Shown here: positions 52,115 to 60,092 of the stretch, one piece after another
How the letters are laid out: each line of letters opens with the position of its first letter
How positions within the stretch are numbered: position 1 is the first letter of the stretch
From: Bradyrhizobiaceae bacterium
GTDB lineage: Bacteria > Pseudomonadota > Alphaproteobacteria > Rhizobiales > Xanthobacteraceae
DNA: 64,000 nucleotides
Direction of reading: 5' to 3'
NCBI GenBank assembly: GCA_947479905.1
Contig: CANKBJ010000001.1
Span: forward strand, 87,152 to 151,151
The notes under the pieces: generated by a model
What the model was told of the DNA's origin: nothing
Database searches by the model: none
What the model saw: only the letters and a program-made list of their open reading frames with translations
Program-made: the position numbers and the translations under genes

Positions 52115-52884
52115 TGAATATTTCCGTCTCCGGCAGCGGCTTCGTCTCGATCATCACCTTGGATCGCGCCGACGCGCGCAACGCGCTGTCGCTCGACATG
52201 CGGGTTTCGCTTGAAGCGGCGCTGCTCGCGTTCGACGCCGATACGACGAAGCGCGTCGCCGTGCTCATTGGCTCGGGGGACAAGGCATTCTGCGCGGGTG
52301 CGGACCTGACGGCGCCGCCGGCGGCCGGTTCGGGACCGGCGGCCCAACTAGATCGCAGCAACCGCAGCCTGGTGCGCGACCTCAATCTGACCAAGCCGGT
52401 GATTGCGGCGATTAACGGCATGGCGCTGGGGGGCGGACTGGAACTGGCGCTGCTCTGCGACATCCGCATCGCCGCGAAAAATGCCACCTTCGCGCTGCCC
52501 GAGGTCAAGATCGGCAGCATGCCCGGCAGCGGCGGCACCCAGCGGCTGAGCCGTATTGTCGGTCTGGGACGCGCGATGCATCTGGCCCTGTCGGGCGATC
52601 GCATCTCCGCCGAGGAGGCATTGCAGATGGGTCTCGTCAGTCAGGTCGTCGAGCCAGCAGACCTCATGGCCACGGCCACGCAACTGGCGGAACGCATCGC
52701 CGAGAACGCGCCGCTGTCGGTGCAGATGACGCGCAAGGCGATCCGCGAAGGAGCCGACTTGCCGCTCGCGCAAGGGCTCGCGCTCGAGCGCACATTGTTC
52801 ACGATCATTCGCGATACGCAGGACCGCGCTGAAGGCCGGCAGGCGTTCCGCGAAAAGCGCAAGCCGGACTTCAAGGGACGATAA
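52114..52884 (+). CDS. Enoyl-CoA hydratase (both catalytic Glu present)
   Basis: A 256-residue crotonase starting at 52114, sharing one base with the previous stop. GDKAFCAGADLTAPP, MALGGGLELALLCDIRIAA (first Glu) and FALPEVKIGSMPGSGGTQRL (second Glu) give the complete hydratase pair. It should hydrate the enoyl-CoA made by the preceding dehydrogenase. The hydroxyacyl-CoA product may go to the thiolase-like/DUF35 pair that follows, as no classical 3-hydroxyacyl-CoA dehydrogenase is next to it. Confidence 0.92.
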   Translation: MNISVSGSGFVSIITLDRADARNALSLDMRVSLEAALLAFDADTTKRVAVLIGSGDKAFCAGADLTAPPAAGSGPAAQLDRSNRSLVRDLNLTKPVIAAINGMALGGGLELALLCDIRIAAKNATFALPEVKIGSMPGSGGTQRLSRIVGLGRAMHLALSGDRISAEEALQMGLVSQVVEPADLMATATQLAERIAENAPLSVQMTRKAIREGADLPLAQGLALERTLFTIIRDTQDRAEGRQAFREKRKPDFKGR

Positions 52885-52889
52885 TCGAA

Positions 52890-54032
52890 ATGAGTATTTC
52901 CGGCAGGGCCGCAATCGTAGGGGTTGGAGCGACGGAGCAGGGCACGCTGCAAGGCCGCACGCCTCTCGATCTGGGTATCGAGGCCTTCAAACGCGCCATT
53001 GCCGACGCCGGCCTGCGCAAGGAGGATATCGACGGCTTGCTGACCATGCCGGGCACGACCTCGCCGGAAGCCAGCCTGCATTATCTACGCTTCGGCGAGG
53101 CGGTCGGCATCAATCCGCGATACACCGGCAGCATGACCATGGGCGGCGCGACCGCCGGCTGTCTGGTGCAGATGGCGGTGATGGCGATCCACGCCGGTCT
53201 TGCCTCGACGGTCGCCTGCGTATTTGGCGATACCGCCAAGACCGGTGGCGTCACGTTCAACCGCGCGAGCGGCGGTGAACTCAGTTGGGGCCTGTGGGGC
53301 ATGCTGGGCGCCGCCGCAAACAGTGGCATCGCTGCCGACCGGCACATGCATGAATACGGCACCACCAGCCGTCAGCTTGCCGAAGTGGCGGTCGCCTGTC
53401 GCAAGCATGCGTCGATGAACGAACACGCGGTGATGCGCACGCCGATCACGATCGAGGATCACCAGAATTCGCGCATGATCGTGCGACCGCTGCGGCTGCT
53501 CGACTGCTGCCTGATTTCGGACGGCGGCGTCTGCATCATCGTCACCGGCATCGACCGTGCCCGCGACCTGAAAAAAAAGCCCGTCGCCATCAAGGGCATG
53601 GGTCAGGCACATACGACAATGAACATGGAGCACGAGCGCTGGTGGTATGTGCCGCACCAGAAGCAGGCTCTGTCCGACGCTTTCCGCATGGCCGGCCTCG
53701 GTCCGAGCGACGTCGATGTCGCGCAGCTCTACGACAACTTCACGATCTCGGTGATCCTGTGGCTGGAGCACGCCGGCTTCTGCAAGGAAGGCGAGGGCGG
53801 CAGCTTCGTCGAGGGCGGTCGTATCCAGCTTGGCGGCGATCTGCCGGTGAACACCGCGGGCGGCAATCTTTCAGAAAGCTACATGGAAGGCTGGCTGCAT
53901 ATCGTGGAAGGTGTTCGGCAGATCCGCGGCGAAAGCAGCGCGCGGCAAGTGGCTGACGCTGAAACCTGCCTCGTAACCGGACGCGGCATGTCGCTCAATT
54001 GCTCCAACGCCATGATACTGCAGGGCGGATGA
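52890..54032 (+). CDS. Thiolase-like (lipid-transfer/Ltp2-type) protein, candidate acyl-CoA retro-aldolase subunit
   Basis: A 380-residue thiolase-superfamily protein: AAIVGVGATEQGTLQGRTPL, SMTMGGATAGCLVQMAVMAI at the nucleophile loop, VAQLYDNFTISVILWLEHAG and NTAGGNLSESYMEGW near the C-terminus. The canonical CxS/G nucleophile context and the GHPxG histidine motif are absent; tyrosines (Tyr281, Tyr331) stand in the active-site segments, as in the steroid side-chain aldolase Ltp2. The next gene is a DUF35 protein, the obligate partner in such aldolases. Possibly releases a short acyl-CoA or aldehyde by retro-aldol cleavage. Confidence 0.82.
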   Translation: MSISGRAAIVGVGATEQGTLQGRTPLDLGIEAFKRAIADAGLRKEDIDGLLTMPGTTSPEASLHYLRFGEAVGINPRYTGSMTMGGATAGCLVQMAVMAIHAGLASTVACVFGDTAKTGGVTFNRASGGELSWGLWGMLGAAANSGIAADRHMHEYGTTSRQLAEVAVACRKHASMNEHAVMRTPITIEDHQNSRMIVRPLRLLDCCLISDGGVCIIVTGIDRARDLKKKPVAIKGMGQAHTTMNMEHERWWYVPHQKQALSDAFRMAGLGPSDVDVAQLYDNFTISVILWLEHAGFCKEGEGGSFVEGGRIQLGGDLPVNTAGGNLSESYMEGWLHIVEGVRQIRGESSARQVADAETCLVTGRGMSLNCSNAMILQGG

Positions 54033-54463
54033 TCCCGATGAACGCACCCACCAAAAAGCCCGCGCCGCAAATCACCGCCTTGACGCAGCCGTTCTGGGAC
54101 GCCGCCAGCAAGGGCGAACTGCGCATGCAGAAGTGTCAGTCTTGCGGTCATATTCGCTTCCCCATCGGCCCGGTTTGCACCGCCTGCCTGAGCGACAAGT
54201 CGGACTGGGTGAGGATGTCCGGTCGCGGCACGGTGCTGTCACATCTCGTCTTCCATCGGGCCTATAGCCCGGCCTGGAAGGATCATGTGCCGTACAGCGT
54301 CGTTATGGTTCAGTTGCCCGAGGGGCCGCGCATGTTTACCGACATCGTCGATCTCGAGCGCAAGTACATCGATCAGGACCTGGTCGGCCGGACCGTCGAG
54401 GTCTTGTTCGATACAGTGGAGGGCGATGTGGCCGTGCCGCGCTTCAAGGTGGCCGAGCCATGA
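54029..54463 (+). CDS. DUF35 zinc-ribbon/OB-fold protein, partner of the thiolase-like protein
   Basis: A 144-residue DUF35 protein: N-terminal helix ITALTQPFWDAASKGEL, zinc ribbon with Cys36, Cys39, Cys50 and Cys53, then an OB-fold (SGRGTVLSHLVFHRAYS, YSVVMVQLPEGPRMFTDIV). DUF35 proteins bind acyl-CoA and join thiolase-like proteins in retro-aldolases or in HMG-CoA-type complexes. The ATG at 54029 overlaps the thiolase-like stop (ATGA); the ATG at 54038 is an alternative start. Confidence 0.9.
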   Translation: MIPMNAPTKKPAPQITALTQPFWDAASKGELRMQKCQSCGHIRFPIGPVCTACLSDKSDWVRMSGRGTVLSHLVFHRAYSPAWKDHVPYSVVMVQLPEGPRMFTDIVDLERKYIDQDLVGRTVEVLFDTVEGDVAVPRFKVAEP

Positions 54464-56529
54464 CCGCGCCTCGCCCGCTCGATGGCATTGTGGTGCTTGA
54501 ATTCGGTCGCCGGCTGGCGTGCGGCGCGACGGGATCCTTGCTGGCGCAACTCGGCGCGACGGTGTTCTTCACCGAAACGGACGGCGCAACTCCCGACGCT
54601 TCGTTCGAGGACAAGTTCAGTCAGCGCGATCTTTTCGCCTACGGCAAACAAAGCCTGCGCTGGAGCGGCAAGGCCGGCGACAATGCCTTGCTGCAGTTGA
54701 TCGCCGCCGCTGATGTTGTGATCACCTCGTCCGATGCCGACGCCGTGGCACTGCCGGGACCGCCATCGCCATCGGCCATCGTCTGCGACATCACCGCGTT
54801 CGGTGCGCGGACAACCGAACGGAGTGCCGTACCGGTTTCGGATTTCCTGCTGCAAGCGATCAGCGGCATCGCCGATACGACAGGCGAGAGCTCTGGCCCG
54901 CCGGTTTCTGTTGGCGCGCCCGTGGTGGAATTCTCGACCGCGCTTTATGCCGCCGCGTCGATAGTCGCAGGCCTGCGCGTGCGTCGTCTCAGCGGCATCG
55001 CGCAGACGATCGACATGGCGCTGTACGACTGCGCCGTGAATGCGATGGCGACGTTTTTCCCCTCGCATTTCGGTGGCGGCAAGCCGCGCCGTCTCGGCAA
55101 CCGCCATTCGATGGCGGCGCCGTGGAACGCCTATCGCGCCAGCGATGGCTGGGTGTTGTTGTGTTCGGCATCCGAAGCGCATTGGCAGAAAATCTGCGAA
55201 GTGATCGGCCAGCCGGAACTCGGCCGCGACCAGCGTTACGCAAATTTGGGCGCGCGCATGTTGCGGCGCGACGAAGTCGACGATCATGTCGCCGGCTGGA
55301 TGGCCAGGCATCCGGCGAAAGACTGCATTGCCGTGCTGAGCGGCGCCAACATCGCCTGCGGCGAAATCGTGCCGGTGGGCGCGCTGGCCGACGAGCCTAA
55401 TCTGCGCCATCGTCATTCGGTACACCAGGTGGTCGGTCCGGGTGGCCGCATGCTCCGCGTTGCCGGCAATCTGTTCGCGCCGGGCGAGGCGGCCTACGGT
55501 TCCGGCACAATTCCCGCGCCTGATAGCGGCCGGACCCGCATCCCCGAAAATCTTTCTGCGACGCTCGCGCCGCAAGCCGCCGAATTGCCGCTCAAGGGCA
55601 TCCGCATTGTCGAACTTGGCCAGTACACAACCGCGCCGTTGGCCGGCCGTCATCTGGCGACGCTTGGCGCGGAGGTCATCAAGATCGAGCCGCTCGAAGG
55701 CGATTCCGCCAGACAATGGGCGCCGCACCGCGATGGCATGAGCTACTTCTTCGTCATCAGCAATGCCGGCAAGTGTGCCATTGGCGTCGATCTGCGCAAC
55801 GAGAAAGGGCTCGATTTCTTCCGCAAACTGTTATGCAGCGCCGATGTACTGGTTGAGAACATGAAGCCGGGTTCGCTGGCGCGGCTTGGCTTCTCTGCCG
55901 AGGTGCTAGCCGAACTCAATCCAAAGCTTGTCTACACGTCCATTACCGGCTTTGGCGCCGATGCCGCCTATCAAGAGCGGCCAGCCTTCGACACCGTGGT
56001 GCAGGCCATGTGCGGCCTGATGGATGTGACGCGCGCCAATGATATACCGTTGAAAGCCGGTATTTCGATTGCCGACATCTGCGGCGGTCAGCTTGGGCTG
56101 CTCGCCATTCTCGCCGGGCTTGAACAGCGCGACCGCAGCGGCCGCACGCCGCGTTACGACCTGTCGATGCAGGACGTGGCTTCCTGGCTCACGCAGTTGA
56201 GCTGGAATGGGCAGCGCGCCGAGGTGGGCAAGGTCGCCGCTGAGGGCGATGGCTTTATTGCGGTCGATCTTGGCGGCGCCACGGCTCCGGTCAAAAGCGT
56301 GGCGCAAGTTGCCGAGGCGCCGCTTACCAAAGCGCGCCAGCTCATCGTCATGTCCAGCGACGCGGACCCGTGGCCTTTGCTCGGGTCGCCGCTTCGCCTC
56401 GGAGCCACCCCGCCGCGCGTCGCCCGGGCGATCGGTCAACCGGAATCCCTGTCGGATGCTCTGGCGCGTGAATTAGGCTTGGACACTTCGCCAAAGCCGG
56501 CGCCGGCAAAGCCGGAGTTGAGGTCATGA
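54460..56529 (+). CDS. Tandem-fused CaiB/BaiF CoA-transferase protein (689 residues; Glu157/Asp539)
   Basis: Two CaiB-type domains: residues 1 to about 365 and about 375-689. The second is canonical (GIRIVELGQYTTAPLAGRHL, LGAEVIKIEPLEGDSARQW) with Asp539 in KAGISIADICGGQ. The first has a degenerate N-terminal Rossmann part (VVLEFGRRLACGATGSLLAQ) and Glu157 in VGAPVVEFSTALYAAAS at the matching position. The same Glu/Asp arrangement occurs in the fusion at 45984, which is only moderately similar, so the design is conserved rather than accidental. Overlaps both neighbours by four bases. Confidence 0.88.
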   Translation: MTAPRPLDGIVVLEFGRRLACGATGSLLAQLGATVFFTETDGATPDASFEDKFSQRDLFAYGKQSLRWSGKAGDNALLQLIAAADVVITSSDADAVALPGPPSPSAIVCDITAFGARTTERSAVPVSDFLLQAISGIADTTGESSGPPVSVGAPVVEFSTALYAAASIVAGLRVRRLSGIAQTIDMALYDCAVNAMATFFPSHFGGGKPRRLGNRHSMAAPWNAYRASDGWVLLCSASEAHWQKICEVIGQPELGRDQRYANLGARMLRRDEVDDHVAGWMARHPAKDCIAVLSGANIACGEIVPVGALADEPNLRHRHSVHQVVGPGGRMLRVAGNLFAPGEAAYGSGTIPAPDSGRTRIPENLSATLAPQAAELPLKGIRIVELGQYTTAPLAGRHLATLGAEVIKIEPLEGDSARQWAPHRDGMSYFFVISNAGKCAIGVDLRNEKGLDFFRKLLCSADVLVENMKPGSLARLGFSAEVLAELNPKLVYTSITGFGADAAYQERPAFDTVVQAMCGLMDVTRANDIPLKAGISIADICGGQLGLLAILAGLEQRDRSGRTPRYDLSMQDVASWLTQLSWNGQRAEVGKVAAEGDGFIAVDLGGATAPVKSVAQVAEAPLTKARQLIVMSSDADPWPLLGSPLRLGATPPRVARAIGQPESLSDALARELGLDTSPKPAPAKPELRS

Positions 56530-57650
56530 CGAGTGCGCTGTTCTCGCCCATCACATTGCGGGGCCTGACATTGGCAAACCGCATCGTCGTGTCGCCGATG
56601 TGCCAGTACAGCGCCGTCGACGGCAGCGCTACTGACTGGCATCTGATGCATCTTGGTAAGTTCGCGGTGTCTGGGGTCGGCCTCGTCATCATCGAGGCGA
56701 CGCACGCCGAAGCGCGCGGACGCATCACGCATGGCTGTCTCGGGCTCTATAGCGATGAAAACGAGCGGCAACTCGGCCGCGTCGTCGAATTCTGCCGCAA
56801 GGTAGGTCAGGCCAAAATCGGCATGCAGATTTCCCATTCCGGCCGGAAGGGCTCGGCACGCCTGCCTTGGGTCGGCCGTGGCGAGTCGCTGCCTGCTGAC
56901 GAGAGCCCTTGGGAAACGATTGCGCCGTCCGCCGTGCCGCATGGACCGGGCTGGCCGGCGCCGCGCGAACTCGACGCCGCGGGGCTCGACGTCGCCAAGG
57001 AGGCCCATGTCGACGCGACGCGCCGCGCCGCCCGCATCGGCATTGATCTGATCGAGGTTCACATCGCGCACGGCTATTTCCTGCACGAGTTCCTGTCGTC
57101 GCTGTCGAACAAGCGCAACGACCAATACGGCGGTAGCCTTGAAAACCGCATGCGTTATCCGCTCGAAGTCTTCAAGGCGATGCGCGCCGTCTGGCCATCC
57201 GACCGGCCGATGGGCGTGCGCCATTCGGTGACGGACTGGGCCGAGGGCGGCTGGACGCCTGAGAACGCAGACGCCTTTGCCGCTGCGCTCAACGCGCTTG
57301 GCTGCGATTACATAACGGCGACGACCGGCGGCCTGTCGGTTCATCAGAAGATTCCGATCGGCGAAGGGCATCAGGTCGAGTTCGCGCGCCGCTTGCGGGA
57401 CAAGACAGGCCTGCCGATGATGGCCGTCGGTATGATCTTCAATCCGCATCACGCCGAGCGAATTATCCGCGATGGCGACGCCGATATGATTGCGCTGGCG
57501 CGCGGCGTGCTGTCCGACCCGCATTGGGCCTGGCGTGCCGCCGCGATGCTCGACGCCGAGGCGGCGTATCCTGTGCAATACGTGCGCGGCTACAAATCCA
57601 ACTGGTTGCGCGCGCAGCGCGGCGCGGGCGAGCGGGGAGCGTCACAATGA
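56526..57650 (+). CDS. NADH:flavin oxidoreductase, Old Yellow Enzyme family (YqjM-like)
   Basis: A 374-residue FMN enzyme: LFSPITLRGLTLANRIVVSP followed by Cys26 (MCQYSA), the redox-tuning Cys of the YqjM subgroup; QISHSGRKGS; IEVHIAHGYFLHEFLSSLSN; and QYGGSLENRMRYPLEVFKAM. Length and motifs fit ene-reductases that reduce C=C bonds conjugated to a carbonyl; longer relatives with an extra FeS domain (2,4-dienoyl-CoA reductases) are excluded by size. It could saturate a ring or dienoyl intermediate of the island's substrate. Confidence 0.92.
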   Translation: MTSALFSPITLRGLTLANRIVVSPMCQYSAVDGSATDWHLMHLGKFAVSGVGLVIIEATHAEARGRITHGCLGLYSDENERQLGRVVEFCRKVGQAKIGMQISHSGRKGSARLPWVGRGESLPADESPWETIAPSAVPHGPGWPAPRELDAAGLDVAKEAHVDATRRAARIGIDLIEVHIAHGYFLHEFLSSLSNKRNDQYGGSLENRMRYPLEVFKAMRAVWPSDRPMGVRHSVTDWAEGGWTPENADAFAAALNALGCDYITATTGGLSVHQKIPIGEGHQVEFARRLRDKTGLPMMAVGMIFNPHHAERIIRDGDADMIALARGVLSDPHWAWRAAAMLDAEAAYPVQYVRGYKSNWLRAQRGAGERGASQ

Positions 57651-59020
57651 GGACTTTAGGGCTGGCTACGGTGGAACAGCGCATCGTCGAGGGCTATGTC
57701 GCGCTCCAGACGGCGAAGCTGCCCGATATTGCCATCGACGCCGGCAAGCAGCTTGTCACCGACTGGCTCGGCTGCGTGTTGATCGGCGCCGAGGCCGCGC
57801 CGGCCAAGGCATTGGTTGCGGCACATGGCGACGAGATTGGGCATGGCGCGGCGACGTGTTTTGTCGGTCCGACCGTTTGTCATCCGGGTCTGGCCGCACT
57901 GATATCCGGCACGGCCTCGCATACGATCGAGCTCGACGACATCTATTCGCCCGCGATGTACCATCCCGGCGTCTGCGTCATTTCGGCGGCGCTCGCTGCC
58001 AGCCAATCGGCGAATGCGTCCGGCGAACGCTTTCTGCACGCTGTTATCGCGGGCTATGAGATTTCCAACCGCATCGGCGCCGGCGTCAATCCCGAGCACT
58101 ACACCTACTGGCACACCACGGGCACCGTCGGCACATTCGGCGCAGCGATCGCAGCGGCGGTCGCGCTTGATCTCGATGCCGGACAGGTGGCCAACGCCAT
58201 CGGCAATGCCGCGTCAATGGCGGCCGGGCTGCAACAGGCCTTCCGCAGCGATGGCATGACCAAGCCGCTGCATGCCGGCCGCGCCGCCGAGGGCGGGTTG
58301 CTTGCCGCGCGCATCGCCAAGAGCGGCTTCACCGGTTCGTCCGACATGCTGTCCGGTCCGGTCGGTTTCGTGCAGGCGATGAGCCACGGCCGCGACATTG
58401 CGGGGCAGTTCGACAATCTGCTGACGGATTGGACGGTGACGCGCAGCATGTACAAGCGCTTCTCGTCCTGCGGCCATATTGCCGCGCCGATCGATGTGGC
58501 GATGGATTTGAAGGCGCGCGAGAACATTGATGCGGCGCAGATCAAACAGATCGATGTCGCGACTTATGCAACTGCATTGAAAGCGGCCGGCATCGTGCAT
58601 CCGAGAAGCGTATTCGAGGCGAAGTTCTCGCTGCCGTTCTGCGTCGCGGCGTCATTGCTTGGCTACGACCTGACCGATCCGACATCGTTCGACAGGCTAT
58701 ACGCCGACCCGGCTATCGGCCGGCTGATCGACAAGGTGACCTTGGCCGAGGATCAGAAGATCACGGCGGCGTTTCCCAAGCTGCGCGGCGGTCGTGTCTC
58801 GATCACCATGAATAATGGAAAAGTCTATGCCGACGTTGCGGTGACGCGGAAAGGCGAACCAACCAATCCGTTCACGGCGGATGAACTGCGCCAGAAATTC
58901 AAGCGGCTCGCAAGCGCCACGCGTCAAAAAGGCAACATTGACGCGTGGCTGGCGTGGATCGATGGGCTACCTGGCGGCACCAGCGTGGCGCCGGGGTCAT
59001 TACCGTTGGCCGCACGATGA
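57647..59020 (+). CDS. MmgE/PrpD family protein (plus arm of catabolic island)
   Basis: A 457-residue MmgE/PrpD protein starting at 57647, overlapping the flavin enzyme gene by four bases. ASHTIELDDIYSPAMYHPGV is the conserved active-site region; GLQQAFRSDGMTKPLHAGRAAE and MYKRFSSCGHIAAPIDV follow. Both arms of the island thus end or nearly end with an MmgE/PrpD gene, and four occur in this window. The His/Asp cluster is kept. Reaction unknown: dehydration, epimerisation or decarboxylation of a carboxylate. Confidence 0.88.
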   Translation: MRTLGLATVEQRIVEGYVALQTAKLPDIAIDAGKQLVTDWLGCVLIGAEAAPAKALVAAHGDEIGHGAATCFVGPTVCHPGLAALISGTASHTIELDDIYSPAMYHPGVCVISAALAASQSANASGERFLHAVIAGYEISNRIGAGVNPEHYTYWHTTGTVGTFGAAIAAAVALDLDAGQVANAIGNAASMAAGLQQAFRSDGMTKPLHAGRAAEGGLLAARIAKSGFTGSSDMLSGPVGFVQAMSHGRDIAGQFDNLLTDWTVTRSMYKRFSSCGHIAAPIDVAMDLKARENIDAAQIKQIDVATYATALKAAGIVHPRSVFEAKFSLPFCVAASLLGYDLTDPTSFDRLYADPAIGRLIDKVTLAEDQKITAAFPKLRGGRVSITMNNGKVYADVAVTRKGEPTNPFTADELRQKFKRLASATRQKGNIDAWLAWIDGLPGGTSVAPGSLPLAAR

Positions 59021-59053
59021 TGATATGCTCGGGCCTCAGCCGGAGTTTGTTCC

Positions 59054-59989
59054 ATGAGTAGACGCTTTCCGCCGCTCAATCCCTTGCGCACCTTCGAGGT
59101 CGCAGCGCGTTGCAAGTCGTTTACCGAAGCGGCCGAGGAACTCGGCGTGACGCAGGCCGCCGTCAGCCGGCAGATCGGGGTGCTGGAAGGTTTCTTCAAG
59201 GCGAAGCTGTTCGAGCGAAACGTGCGTTCGGTGGTGCTGACACCGATCGGCCGCCAGTTGCATGAAGACGTATCGTCGGCATTTCAGATCATTCGCTGGT
59301 CGACGGACCGAATCTTCCAGGAAAACGTCCTGGTGCGCGTGCAGACCTATCCGACCTTCGCGGCGCGCTGGCTCATGCCGCGGTTATCGAATTTCATGAC
59401 CAAATTTCCGGCGGTCGATCTGCGCGTGCAGACCGCGATCAAGCCGGTCGACTTTTCCAAGACCGATACCGAAATCGCCATCCAGTTCGGCCGCGGCGAT
59501 TGGCCGGATGTGACGGCGCATCCGCTGGTGGCGGATGCGATCGAGCCGGTGTGCAGCCCGCATCTTACGTCGATTCCGAAATCGGGCGATATCAACGCGC
59601 TGCTGCAGCACACTCTGCTGACGTCGAAATACCGGTCGCGTGACTGGACCGACTGGTTCGAGCATGTCGGCCTGCAGCCGGGGTCGGAAAAGCGCTGGCT
59701 GGCCTTTGAAAGCTCGATCCTGACGTTTCAGGCGGCCATCGAGGCGCTAGGCATTGCCATGGGGCAGACGGCGCTGCTGACCGCGGAATTCAAATCCGGC
59801 GCGCTTATCAAGCCGTTTAATCTGCCGCTGAGACGAAAGCTGCAGTACTGGATCGTATGGCCTGCCGGACGACGCCTGTCGCCCGAGGCGCGCAAGTTCA
59901 TCGACTGGATCATCGCCCAAGCGGACTCGGAGCGGAAAGGGCCGTCCCCGGCGCTGGTGCCGCGGGCTGGGCAGAAGATAGGCACATAA
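59054..59989 (+). CDS. LysR-family regulator, GcvA-like branch
   Basis: A 311-residue LysR protein: winged helix LNPLRTFEVAARCKSFTEAA followed by EELGVTQAAVSRQIGVLEG, then the GcvA-type effector domain (RVQTYPTFAARWLMPRLSNF, DTEIAIQFGRGDWPDVTAHP). It starts 33 bp after the MmgE/PrpD gene and is followed by an acyl-CoA dehydrogenase/acyl-CoA synthetase pair. A second regulator after IclR suggests it governs that downstream pair or integrates another signal. Confidence 0.92.
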   Translation: MSRRFPPLNPLRTFEVAARCKSFTEAAEELGVTQAAVSRQIGVLEGFFKAKLFERNVRSVVLTPIGRQLHEDVSSAFQIIRWSTDRIFQENVLVRVQTYPTFAARWLMPRLSNFMTKFPAVDLRVQTAIKPVDFSKTDTEIAIQFGRGDWPDVTAHPLVADAIEPVCSPHLTSIPKSGDINALLQHTLLTSKYRSRDWTDWFEHVGLQPGSEKRWLAFESSILTFQAAIEALGIAMGQTALLTAEFKSGALIKPFNLPLRRKLQYWIVWPAGRRLSPEARKFIDWIIAQADSERKGPSPALVPRAGQKIGT

Positions 59990-60092
59990 CCAGACCGAAT
60001 ACCTCAATGAGCGATGCGAACTGGCCTCGCGGACCAAAAACTACCGATATGCTACCGGGCTTCGGCCCTTAACTGATGCGTTGTGGGGCGAA

